Origin: Ferrovibrio sp041906005
GTDB lineage: Bacteria > Pseudomonadota > Alphaproteobacteria > Ferrovibrionales > Ferrovibrionaceae
Direction: 5' to 3'
Length of the DNA: 64,000 nt
NCBI RefSeq assembly: GCF_041906005.1
Contig: NZ_JAYRJY010000001.1
Span: forward strand, 3,038,001-3,102,000
Made by a program: the position numbers and the translations under genes. This document shows positions 39,088-47,645 of the stretch, one piece after another (position 1 is the first letter of the stretch; every line of letters begins with the position of its first letter). The notes under the pieces are model-generated. The model was given only the letters and a program-made list of their open reading frames with translations. It made no database searches and was not told where the DNA came from.

Positions 39088-40326
39088 TCAGGGCGCCAGG
39101 CCAAAGCGGCGAGCCAGCGCGGCGATGCCGGCCGTCATGTCAAAATCCCGACGCACTCGCAATGCGGCGGCCTGCCCAAGCCTGACGCGCAGGGCCGGAT
39201 CGACGATCAGGTGGTTTAGGGCCACGGTCAGCGCCCCCGCATCCTCGGGCGGCACCAGCAGGCCTGTTCCTCCATCGATGATCAATTCCGGAATGGCCGA
39301 GATGGCGCTGGCGACACAGGGCAGGGCTTGGCTTTGCGCTTCCATCAGCACATTCGGCAGGCCATCCATGTCGCCGTCGCGGTCGCGGCGGCTGGCCAAT
39401 GCGAAGATATCGGCCTCGCGATAGGCGGCGATCACATCGTCCTGCGCCTGCGCGCCATGCCAGGTGATCCGTTCGGCAATGCCCAGTCTTTCCGCCTGTG
39501 TTTTTAGGGCCGGCAGTAACGGCCCACCACCGATATGGGCGAAACGCCAGTACAAGTCGCTCGGCAAATGGGCCAAGGCTGTCAAAAGGATGTCGAAGCC
39601 TTTTTTTTCCACCGCGCGGCCGACTGAAATCAGGCGTACGGGATCGCTCGGATCGCGGCCGTCGCGCGGCGGCCGCCACGCCGGAGGGGCGGGAAAACGG
39701 GAAAAGTCGATGCCGTGATAGACGAGCGATACCTTGGCCGGATCGCTGAGCGCGGAAAGATGAGTGACATTATGGGCCGTGCAGGTGACAGCCCAGCAAC
39801 AGTCACGCAGCTTTTCGCGCTTTTCCCATTCCGGGGTGATCCATATGTCGCGGGCATGGGCCGAAGCCGACCACGGCAGTCCCAGCATCATGGCTGCATA
39901 ACGCGTAACCGAACCGGGCGTGTGGATAAAATGCGCATGCAGGTGACGGTAATGGGCGGGCAGTTCGGCTGCCAGCACCATCGCCTGGCCAAAACGGCGG
40001 ATCCGGTTCGGTGTGTGGTCGCGTTTCAGGTCGCGCCACCATTGCGCCAGCGCGGCGCGATAGCCGGGCTGACGACGAATTTTCCACCAGCCTCGAAGCA
40101 CGCGCATCGGTTCCTGATACAGGTATTCCGGCAGATAGAGCAGCGGCGCCCTGATCAGGCCGTGCAATGCATGCCGCTTGGTATCGGTAGGGTGGCGCAG
40201 GGAAACGATCATGATGTCCAGTCCGCGCGCTTCAAGCGCGGCGATTTCCTGGGCGATGAAGGTTTCAGACAGGCGCGGATAGCCTTTCAGGATGAAGGCA
40301 ACCGAAGGGGACTGCGACTCGGACAT
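39088..40326 (-). CDS. Glycosyltransferase (GT4-like, colanic/exopolysaccharide type)
   Basis: A 412-aa GT-B enzyme. The N-terminal segment has GYPRLSETFIAQEIAALEARG, seen in exopolysaccharide glycosyltransferases. The C-terminal donor motif is DGLPNVLMEAQSQALPCVAS. It lies between the MurG-like enzyme (27-bp gap) and the family 4 enzyme (15-bp gap). Sugar and acceptor are not determinable. No signal peptide or transmembrane helix. Confidence 0.88.
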   Translation of the reverse strand: MSESQSPSVAFILKGYPRLSETFIAQEIAALEARGLDIMIVSLRHPTDTKRHALHGLIRAPLLYLPEYLYQEPMRVLRGWWKIRRQPGYRAALAQWWRDLKRDHTPNRIRRFGQAMVLAAELPAHYRHLHAHFIHTPGSVTRYAAMMLGLPWSASAHARDIWITPEWEKREKLRDCCWAVTCTAHNVTHLSALSDPAKVSLVYHGIDFSRFPAPPAWRPPRDGRDPSDPVRLISVGRAVEKKGFDILLTALAHLPSDLYWRFAHIGGGPLLPALKTQAERLGIAERITWHGAQAQDDVIAAYREADIFALASRRDRDGDMDGLPNVLMEAQSQALPCVASAISAIPELIIDGGTGLLVPPEDAGALTVALNHLIVDPALRVRLGQAAALRVRRDFDMTAGIAALARRFGLAP

Positions 40327-40353
40327 GGACTATGAAGACTGATATTGCGCGGA

Positions 40354-41577
40354 TCAGCCGCGCAGGCCGACCACGTTGGAGGCGGGCGTTGCCGCCGGCC
40401 GCAGCCAGGGTTGTACCAGGCGATCCACGTTATCCAGACCCTCAAGCAGGCCAGGAATGACGATTTCGGACGGTTGCGGCTGGCGCGGCAGATTGCGCAA
40501 AGCATTTGCCATTACGGCGGGATCATATATGCCGTCATCTTCCAGCATGCGCACCAGACCAAGCTGCTGGGCGCGATGGGCGCGGATATATTGCTCCATG
40601 CGGGGACGTTTGCGCGGCACGATGATGGCGCGCTTGTCCAGGGTCAGAATCTCGCAGAAGGTATTGTAGCCGCCCATGGCCAGAACGCCGACGGCATTCT
40701 GCACCAGATGCTCCATATGGGCGTCGAAGGTGATGGCTTCCACGCGCGGCAACTTGGCGACACAGCTGAGAAAATCGGCGCGGCGTTCGCGCTGCATGAA
40801 GGGGCCCAGCACGATCAGCGCCGGATAAGGCAGCATCTCGTTGCTTTCATAGGCGCGCAATACCCATTCGATCAGGCCTTCGCCGTCGCCGCCGCCGCCC
40901 GGAGTGACCAGCAGGAATGGCCGCTGGGTGATTTCCGGCAACTGATGTTCGGGCAGGGCCTCCGGCGAGAAACGCGGCAGATAGCCGGTATAAACCACCT
41001 TGCGGCGCACCCGGTCGGGCAGGGCGATGCCTTCCAGCGGGTCGCAGAATTGCGGCAGGCCATAAACCCATATCTGGTCGAACAGGGATTTCAGAGCCGG
41101 CATGACATTCTTGCGTTCCCATTCGGGCGCCAGGGCGCTGGGCTCGTCCATCACGTCGCGCAGGCCCAGCACCAGGCGGGTGCCGCCAGCCTTGAGCATC
41201 TTCATGGTTTCGAGGGCCTCGCCACGCAGGCCCAGCGGTTCCTTGTCGACAATGAAGATGTCGGGATCGAAAATCTTGGCCGTATGCTGGATGATCTCGG
41301 CCCTGATTTTCAGGGTCTCCTCGATATCCATCGGCAGGTTTAGCGAGGTGTATTGTCCGTCGCGCAGTTTGATCACGCCCGGGATGCGGACAAAATCGAC
41401 CCGGCTGCGAAAATCGAAACTGCCGATGATGGGCGACCCCGACAGGATCAGGACCGACATGTCCTTATGACGTTCCACCAAGGCATGAGCAATGGTTCGG
41501 CACCGGCGCAGATGGCCAAGGCCGAAGGTGTCGTGGCTGTAGATCAGCACACGGGTGCCGTCGCTGCGCGAAACCAT
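40354..41577 (-). CDS. GT-B glycosyltransferase (MurG/GT28-like), first gene of the long operon
   Basis: A 407-aa protein with the GxGHxxR motif TFGLGHLRRC near residues 17-26 and a C-terminal donor-binding element in MGGYNTFCEILTLDKRAI. A central VTPGGGGDGEGLIEW is also typical. It is a second MurG-like enzyme, related in type to the gene at 36195. It opens the eleven-gene minus-strand run and is divergent from the ABC exporter-like gene across 174 bp that must hold promoters for both directions. Confidence 0.85.
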   Translation of the reverse strand: MVSRSDGTRVLIYSHDTFGLGHLRRCRTIAHALVERHKDMSVLILSGSPIIGSFDFRSRVDFVRIPGVIKLRDGQYTSLNLPMDIEETLKIRAEIIQHTAKIFDPDIFIVDKEPLGLRGEALETMKMLKAGGTRLVLGLRDVMDEPSALAPEWERKNVMPALKSLFDQIWVYGLPQFCDPLEGIALPDRVRRKVVYTGYLPRFSPEALPEHQLPEITQRPFLLVTPGGGGDGEGLIEWVLRAYESNEMLPYPALIVLGPFMQRERRADFLSCVAKLPRVEAITFDAHMEHLVQNAVGVLAMGGYNTFCEILTLDKRAIIVPRKRPRMEQYIRAHRAQQLGLVRMLEDDGIYDPAVMANALRNLPRQPQPSEIVIPGLLEGLDNVDRLVQPWLRPAATPASNVVGLRG

Positions 41578-41751
41578 GCCGGTATCCCCCTCCCCCGGTG
41601 GGAGCTGTGATGCGGGGGACTATGGCATAGCCCCACGGGGCAGGCCAAGGCCCTGAGCTGATAGTGATTCTTAAGCTGTTCCCGTTCCGTCTCGGCGATT
41701 GGCGGCCCGCCACCGATCGGCTAAGGTCTGGCCGGGCTCGGAGAAAGTTCC
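41578..41751. promoter_or_regulatory. Divergent control region between the glycosyltransferase and exporter operons
   Basis: A 174-bp region from which two long operons diverge. It contains GC-rich short inverted segments near 41585-41640 and a less GC-rich part near 41655-41690 (gtgattcttaagctgttc) where promoter elements are most likely. I could not define a convincing -35/-10 pair or a Crp/Fnr-type TTG-N8-CAA box here. A GGAG site precedes the GTG start of the plus-strand gene. Confidence 0.5.
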
Positions 41752-44406
41752 GTGGACAAGAACCTCTACAATTTCATCCTTAAATACAGTCTCAAACAGC
41801 AGGTCATCATCACCGTCCTGTCGGTGATTTCGTTCTTCCCATACTATTACTACCTCAGCATGCCCAAGACGATCGTCAACCAGGGCATCGAGGGGAAGGG
41901 CGTCAGTTTCCCGATCGATGTTTGGGGTCTGGGCCTGCTGCGGCTGGATCACACGCATTATCTATTTCTGCTGTGTGCCGGCTTTCTGGCGCTGGTGATC
42001 ATCCAGCAATGCTTCAAATACGCCATCAATTATTTCCAGGGCGTGGCGGGCGAACGCATGTTGCGACGCCTGCGTTACGAACTGTATGCCCGCATCCTGC
42101 GGTTCCCGTTGCCGACCTTCCGGCGTACCAGCCAGGGCGAGATCATACCGATGGTGATCGCCGAGGTGGAACCGATCGGCGGCTTCATCGGCGAGAGCTT
42201 TGCCTTGCCGATCTTTCAGGGCGGCATGCTGCTGGTGATTTTCACCTTCCTGGTGATCCAGAATCCGTTGATGGCCGTTGCGGCCGTATCGCTGTATCCA
42301 ATCCAGTTCTACTTCGTGCCCAGGATGCAGGCCAAGGTGCGCGCCCTGGGTCGCGAGCGCATCAAGAACCAGCGCCGGCTATCGGATCGCATCGGGGAAA
42401 CGATCAGCGGCATACCAGAACTGCATACCCACGATGCTTCCCATCCCATGCTGGCGGAATTCACCCGCCGCCTGAGCATCAGCTACTGGATCCGCGTGGA
42501 GATATTCCAGCGCAAGTTCATGATCAAGTTCTTGAACAATTTCATTCAGCAGCTAGGCCCTTTCTTTTTCTATGCCATTGGCGGCTACCTCACCATCCAG
42601 GGGCATATGGATGTTGGTACGGTGGTGGCGGCGGTGAACGCCCATAAGGAAATGGGTGCGCCGTGGAAGGAACTGCTTAACCACTATCAGACCCGCGAAG
42701 ACGTGAAGCAGAAATACGAACAGGTGGTCAGCCAGTTCGAGCCCGATGGTCTGCGGGGCGAGGAAGATCAGAATGCCGAGCCTGCTGAACCAGTCTCGCT
42801 GGCCGGTCCGGTCGCCGTTTCGGGTGTGGTGCTGAACGACGATCAGGATCAGCCGATTCTGGAAAACCTGACGCTGAGCCTGCCCTGGCCCTCGCGGGTG
42901 GCCGTGGTCGGCGATCATGGGCGTGATGAACTGCTGCAGTTGCTGGCACGGATGATTCCGCCCGGCCGTGGCAAGATTCTGATCAATGATCGCAATCTGG
43001 CTGACCTGACGGAGACCGTGGCAGGTCGCCGGCTCGCCTATGTTGGCGCGTCCAGCTATATCTTCAACACCACCCTGGGCAATAACCTGTTTCTCGGCCT
43101 GCGCCACCGGCCAATGGTCCCACGCCAACTGGATGGTGTCGAACGCGCGCGCTTCGAACGTGATATGAGCGAAGCGCGGGCCTCAGGCAATTCCCCTTAC
43201 GATCCTGACGCGGATTGGACCGATTATCCTGCTGCCGGCGCCAGGGGAGCGGAAGACATTACCACGGTTGCAATCACGGCCTTGCGCACGGCAGCTTTCG
43301 ACGAGGATGTATACCAGATCGGCATGCGGGGCACGCTCGACCCGCAGAAAAAGCCGGATGTGGCCGAGCGCGTATTGGCTGCCCGCGTGGCCTTCCGCGA
43401 GAAACTCAATAGCGGCGCGCTAGCCGACTTGGTCGAGAACTGGGATCCGACCCGCTACAACAGCAATGCCACTGTCGCCGAGAACCTGATGTTCGGCACG
43501 GCGCGGGACGCCACCTATCAAGAAGACAATCTGGCGCGCGATCCGCATGTGCTCGGCGTGCTCGATTCTGTTGGCCTGCGTCAGCGTTTTCTGCAGATCG
43601 GCTACGAAGTGGCCGGCACCATGGTCGAATTGTTCGCCGACCTGCCGCCTGATCATGAGTTCTTCCAGCAATTCAGCTTCATCTCGTCCGACGACCTGCC
43701 TGATTATAAAGACCTGTTGCTGCGCACCAAGCCCGATGCGTTGGATCAACTGGCGGAGCCGGATCGCGTGCGCCTGATGTCGCTGCCTTTCAGGCTGGTG
43801 CTTGCCCGTCACCGTCTCGGTCATTTCAACGAAGCCGAGCGCGATGCGATTCTCAAGGCGCGCAGGATTTTTGCCGAAACCCTGCCGGCCGAGCGGCGTG
43901 ACGCCATCGCATTCTTCGATCCGGATCAGTTCACCGTCTCGTCCAGCATCGTCGACAATATCCTGTTCGGCCGGGTCGCCTATGGTCAGGCCCAGGCACA
44001 GGAGAAGATCGGCCGTGTGATCGCCGATGTGGTGGAGCAGATGCAGTTGCGCGAACCGATCATCGAAGTGGGCCTGCAATTCGAGGTTGGCATTGCCGGC
44101 GCCCGCCTGACGGCAGCGCAGCGTCAAAAGCTGGCCATCGCCCGCGCATTGGTGAAGCGTCCGGACTGGCTGATGCTATCGGAGGCCACCGCAACGCTCG
44201 ATCCGCGTAGCCACGCCCAGGTCGTAAGGGCGGTGGTCGAGGCACGCAAGGATGCCGGATTGGTGTGGTCCTTGCAGCGCGCCGCTGATTGTGAATTGTT
44301 CGATACAGTGGTCGTGATTGAGCATGGCCGGGTGACGCAATGCGGGCCCTATGCCGAACTATGCGAGAAGCATGGCCGTTTCAAACAGATGCTGGCGCCA
44401 GCCTGA
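41752..44406 (+). CDS. ABC exporter-like membrane protein with degenerate ATPase and large insertion
   Basis: An 884-aa protein with an N-terminal exporter-type transmembrane domain of about six helices (roughly 1-330). An ABC nucleotide-binding domain follows, split by an insertion of about 330 residues (about 450-780). Key ATPase motifs are damaged: the Walker A site is GDHGRDEL (387-394), lacking the Gly-Lys-Ser; the signature is LTAAQ (786-790); Walker B ends LMLSEA (807-812) with Ser for Asp; the switch His is Gln in SLQR. Three separate segments of form N-(I/L)-x-F/L-G occur at about 438-449, 570-582 and 728-740, like repeated post-Q-loop elements. It starts with GTG behind GGAG. The substrate is unknown; active export by ATP hydrolysis in this chain alone is doubtful. 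Confidence 0.85.
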   Translation: MDKNLYNFILKYSLKQQVIITVLSVISFFPYYYYLSMPKTIVNQGIEGKGVSFPIDVWGLGLLRLDHTHYLFLLCAGFLALVIIQQCFKYAINYFQGVAGERMLRRLRYELYARILRFPLPTFRRTSQGEIIPMVIAEVEPIGGFIGESFALPIFQGGMLLVIFTFLVIQNPLMAVAAVSLYPIQFYFVPRMQAKVRALGRERIKNQRRLSDRIGETISGIPELHTHDASHPMLAEFTRRLSISYWIRVEIFQRKFMIKFLNNFIQQLGPFFFYAIGGYLTIQGHMDVGTVVAAVNAHKEMGAPWKELLNHYQTREDVKQKYEQVVSQFEPDGLRGEEDQNAEPAEPVSLAGPVAVSGVVLNDDQDQPILENLTLSLPWPSRVAVVGDHGRDELLQLLARMIPPGRGKILINDRNLADLTETVAGRRLAYVGASSYIFNTTLGNNLFLGLRHRPMVPRQLDGVERARFERDMSEARASGNSPYDPDADWTDYPAAGARGAEDITTVAITALRTAAFDEDVYQIGMRGTLDPQKKPDVAERVLAARVAFREKLNSGALADLVENWDPTRYNSNATVAENLMFGTARDATYQEDNLARDPHVLGVLDSVGLRQRFLQIGYEVAGTMVELFADLPPDHEFFQQFSFISSDDLPDYKDLLLRTKPDALDQLAEPDRVRLMSLPFRLVLARHRLGHFNEAERDAILKARRIFAETLPAERRDAIAFFDPDQFTVSSSIVDNILFGRVAYGQAQAQEKIGRVIADVVEQMQLREPIIEVGLQFEVGIAGARLTAAQRQKLAIARALVKRPDWLMLSEATATLDPRSHAQVVRAVVEARKDAGLVWSLQRAADCELFDTVVVIEHGRVTQCGPYAELCEKHGRFKQMLAPA

Positions 44407-44445
44407 TCCCGGCCCGAACGGCACTCAGCCGATGGAGATTGTGTC

Positions 44446-44901
44446 ATGAGCCTGAATGAGGAAGTCGAATTGCTGCGACGGATCCCGCTGTTTGCCAAGA
44501 TCGAGGCATCCAAGCTTAAGCTTCTGGCCTTCACAAGCCAGCGCCTGACCTATAAGCCGGGCGATGTGCTGTTCCATCAAGGCGATCCGGGCGATGCGGC
44601 CTTTGTCATCATCGGTGGCGAAGCGGATGTCATGGTCGACGCGCCGGGCGGGCAGTTGAAGGTGGCGCATCTCAAACAGAACGATTTCGTCGGCGAGATC
44701 GCGATTCTCTGTGATGTGCCGCGAACCGCTACTGTGATCGCAGCTAGCGAAGTAACCACCCTGCGCATCGAGAAAGATTTGTTTTTCCGCCTGATCGCAG
44801 ATTTTCCGCAGATAGCCATCGAGATCATGCGTGTATTGGCGCAGAGGCTGGAACGCACCACCGCCGACCTGCGCAGCTTGTCGGCCAAGTTGAAGGGTTG
44901 A
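44446..44901 (+). CDS. Stand-alone cyclic nucleotide-binding domain protein
   Basis: A 151-aa cytoplasmic protein formed by a single CAP-type effector domain (about 10-135) followed by a short helix. The phosphate-binding cassette is intact: VGEIAILCDVPRTATV has the conserved Glu and Arg that bind cyclic nucleotide. No DNA-binding helix-turn-helix follows, so it is not a transcription factor of Crp type. Location 40 bp after the ABC exporter-like gene suggests it regulates that protein or a partner by direct contact. That is inference from the operon. Confidence 0.87.
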   Translation: MSLNEEVELLRRIPLFAKIEASKLKLLAFTSQRLTYKPGDVLFHQGDPGDAAFVIIGGEADVMVDAPGGQLKVAHLKQNDFVGEIAILCDVPRTATVIAASEVTTLRIEKDLFFRLIADFPQIAIEIMRVLAQRLERTTADLRSLSAKLKG

Positions 44902-44910
44902 AGCAACGTT

Positions 44911-45399
44911 ATGAGTCGGCTTGACAGTTTTATCCGGCGCCTACAGGCGCAGCGCGATGTCTTGAATTGGGCCATGGGCGTCATTGGTGACAAGACCGGA
45001 CTGGTGCTGGAGATCGGCCTTGGCAACGGTCGGACCTATGATCATTTGCGCAGCGGTCTGGGGGCGGAGCGGATTTATGCCTTTGACCGGGCGAATAATG
45101 CCAATCCGCGGTCCTATCCACCGGCGGATCGCCTGATCCTGGGCGAATTCGCCCAAACCCTGCCGGCCTTTGCCGCCGCCCATCCCGGGGGCGCGGTCCT
45201 GGCCCATAGCGATGCGGGTTTGGGCGACCCGGAGGCAAACGCCCGCCAGATGATCATGTTGGCGGATGTCTTGCCATTGCTGCTTGCTCCGGGAGGCATC
45301 TTGTTCAGTGACCAGAAGATGAGCCATCCGGCCCTGCTGCCGCAACCTATGCCGGTGCCAATTCCGCCTGAGCGCTACTTCATGTATATAAGAGCCTGA
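44911..45399 (+). CDS. Small class I SAM-dependent methyltransferase
   Basis: A 162-aa protein with a canonical SAM motif I, LVLEIGLGNGRTYDHLR (about 30-46), the acidic second strand in IYAFDRANN and a motif IV-like AVLAHSDAGLGDPEAN. The short length is typical of the compact Methyltransf_17-like group. Substrate unknown. It follows the cyclic-nucleotide-binding gene by 9 bp and precedes the FAD protein by 46 bp. Confidence 0.8.
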   Translation: MSRLDSFIRRLQAQRDVLNWAMGVIGDKTGLVLEIGLGNGRTYDHLRSGLGAERIYAFDRANNANPRSYPPADRLILGEFAQTLPAFAAAHPGGAVLAHSDAGLGDPEANARQMIMLADVLPLLLAPGGILFSDQKMSHPALLPQPMPVPIPPERYFMYIRA

Positions 45400-45445
45400 G
45401 GGGGCATCGAATCCCCCAGCCAATCAACAAGGCAAGTGGGGGATC

Positions 45446-47572
45446 ATGTCGGACGGCAAGAAGCGTAAAATCGCTATCCTCGGCGGCGGGGTATCCGCAT
45501 TGACCAGCGCCTTCTATCTGGCCAGCCAGCCAGGTGCGCAGGACAAATACGACATTACAATCTACTGCATCGGCTGGCGCCTGGGCGGCAAATGCGCCAC
45601 CGGACGCAACCCCGAATTCGGCAATCGCATCGAGGAGCATGGTATCCATGGCTTCCTCGGTTCGTATTACAACACATTGTCAATGATGACCGAAGCCTAC
45701 CGGTTGCTGGACCGGCCGGCCGGCATGCCGCTGGCCACCTTCGAGGAGGCTTTCTATCCCATCGACTCCATCCTGTGCTGGGAATTCCGTGATTACCGCT
45801 GGGTGAACTGGAAGATCACGGTCCCGCGCAACGATCTGAAGCCATGGGAGCCGGACTCGCTGCCCACGCTGCGGCACTGGATCAAGGCGCTGGTCGAATT
45901 TCTGGCCAAGATGTTTGACGCTCACGCGGCGCATATTCCTTCGGCAGCGCTGGAATTCAGCGTTGCGCGCGGCCTCATGAACCGTCTGTCGGAAGAAGCC
46001 GAGGCGATCGCCCAGGGGCAGGGCGGCACGCTGCTGAAGGCAGTGGACGATTTCTGGCTCTGGTTCAAACGCCAGGTGGAAAAGCTGGTCGAGGGCAATG
46101 ATGCCTTGCGCCACCTTTACATCACATTGGATTATTTCCTCACCATGATCCGCGGCATCATCAAGGATGACGTGCTGAACAAGGGGTTCGACCAACTCGA
46201 CGACGAAAACTTTTCGGAATGGTTTGCGCGTCATGGCGGCTCGATGCTCACCATTTCCTCGCCGCTGGCGATGAACACGCCGAACCTGTCGTACCAATAT
46301 CCAGACGGCGACACCACGCGACCGCCGGCCATGGCGGCCGGAGCTTACCTGCACTGGACATTGCGTGAATTCGCCTATCTCGGCTCTTTCGGCTGGCTGT
46401 TCGCTGCCGGCACCGGCGATACCGTGGTGGCGCCGCTATATCTCCTGCTCAAACGGTTGGGCGTGAAAGTCGAGCTGTTTCACAAGGTGCGCGAAATCAC
46501 CACCGGACCGAACGGCGTGGGCGAAGTGGTGTTCGATGTGCAGGCTACACCGAAAGATAAGGTGCGAGGCTATGATCCATTGATCGAGCTGCCGCTGGCG
46601 CAGTTCGGCGGCAAGACGCTTCCGGTTTGGCCTGATCGCCCGCTCTACGACCAACTGGTCGAAGGCGAGGCGATGAAGGCGGCAAATGTGGATATCGAAT
46701 CCTATTGGACGCCGTGGAAACCGGTGGCGGAAAAGCGGATCAAGGCTGGAGAGGATTTCGACACCGTGGTTGCGGCAATGTCGATCGGTACATTGCCGAT
46801 CTTGGCACCGCAGCTGATGCAGGCCAATCCGAAATGGCCTCAGATGGTGGATGCGGTGAAGACAGTGCAGACCCAGACCCTGCAAGTGTGGATGAAGCCC
46901 ACGCTGAAGCAGATGGGCCTACCGTTCGATTTCAAGAATTACGACCGGCTGATCGGCGCCACCTTCGTCAATCCGATCGACGGCGTGGCCGATTTCTCCG
47001 ACCTGATCCCGATGGAGACGTGGCCGGCCGACAATGCACCACAGTCGCTGCTGTATTTCTCGGGCGCCACACCGCAATACGGTGCCCAGCCAGCCTTTAG
47101 CGATCATGACTATCCGAAACGCGAATACGCCCGGGTGAAATATCAGGCCCAGCAATATTTGCAGGCCTGCATGGGCGCTTTATTGCCGAAATCAGTCACC
47201 AACGCCGTCAATCCGCCGGGCGATCAGATCGGTTTCGATTTCAGCCAGCTGGTTTGCCTGAAAAGCGATTCCACCACGGTCGGCGTGGCGCGTCTGGACC
47301 AGCAATTCTGGAAGCCCAACATCGATCCGAGCGAACGTTATGTCACCTCGCCGCCGGGCAGTACCAAATATCGTCTCAAAGCATGGGATTCCGGTTTCGC
47401 CAACCTCGTTCTGGCAGGCGACTGGATATACACCGGCCTCAATGTCGGCAGTTTCGAAGGAGCCTGCATGGGCGGCAAACTGGCGGTACATGCCATCGAC
47501 CCGACGGCAATGCCGCTGGATAAGGTTTATGGTTATCCGCCTAAGCAGGGGCCCAAAGCGGACAACCTCTAG
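45446..47572 (+). CDS. FAD/NAD(P)-binding oxidoreductase (phytoene desaturase/amine oxidase-like)
   Basis: A 708-aa flavoprotein. The dinucleotide fold begins at residue 8 with IAILGGGVSALTSAFYLASQ, followed by the flavin-site element GWRLGGKCATGRN. The C-terminal FAD-closing motif is LVLAGDWIYTGLNVGSFEGAC near 645-665. The middle (about 90-300) is longer than in carotenoid desaturases and includes acidic and hydrophobic segments. The fold is that of desaturases, hydroxysqualene dehydroxylase and related lipid or isoprenoid oxidases, so a hydrophobic substrate is plausible. It is co-directional with the exporter-like gene, and no carotenoid genes are nearby. Confidence 0.82.
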   Translation: MSDGKKRKIAILGGGVSALTSAFYLASQPGAQDKYDITIYCIGWRLGGKCATGRNPEFGNRIEEHGIHGFLGSYYNTLSMMTEAYRLLDRPAGMPLATFEEAFYPIDSILCWEFRDYRWVNWKITVPRNDLKPWEPDSLPTLRHWIKALVEFLAKMFDAHAAHIPSAALEFSVARGLMNRLSEEAEAIAQGQGGTLLKAVDDFWLWFKRQVEKLVEGNDALRHLYITLDYFLTMIRGIIKDDVLNKGFDQLDDENFSEWFARHGGSMLTISSPLAMNTPNLSYQYPDGDTTRPPAMAAGAYLHWTLREFAYLGSFGWLFAAGTGDTVVAPLYLLLKRLGVKVELFHKVREITTGPNGVGEVVFDVQATPKDKVRGYDPLIELPLAQFGGKTLPVWPDRPLYDQLVEGEAMKAANVDIESYWTPWKPVAEKRIKAGEDFDTVVAAMSIGTLPILAPQLMQANPKWPQMVDAVKTVQTQTLQVWMKPTLKQMGLPFDFKNYDRLIGATFVNPIDGVADFSDLIPMETWPADNAPQSLLYFSGATPQYGAQPAFSDHDYPKREYARVKYQAQQYLQACMGALLPKSVTNAVNPPGDQIGFDFSQLVCLKSDSTTVGVARLDQQFWKPNIDPSERYVTSPPGSTKYRLKAWDSGFANLVLAGDWIYTGLNVGSFEGACMGGKLAVHAIDPTAMPLDKVYGYPPKQGPKADNL

Positions 47573-47612
47573 CGCCGCTCCGGCACTGGCACCGCCCATC
47601 CGCCTTGGCTAG

Positions 47613-47634
47613 CATTGGCAATATAGTGCCAATG
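47613..47634. promoter_or_regulatory. Perfect 8-bp dyad upstream of the P1 peptidase gene
   Basis: CATTGGCA and TGCCAATG with a 6-bp spacer (atatag), 12 bp before the peptidase start and 40 bp after the FAD gene stop. It could be an operator or an mRNA hairpin masking the ribosome-binding site. No binding family is identified. Confidence 0.45.
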
Positions 47635-47645
47635 GAGAGGGCAGG

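Noticed and set aside
41578..41751. Search for a Crp/Fnr-type box in the divergent control region
   Set aside because: No TTG-N8-CAA site was found, so the cyclic-nucleotide-binding protein nearby is not supported as evidence for Crp-type transcription control here.
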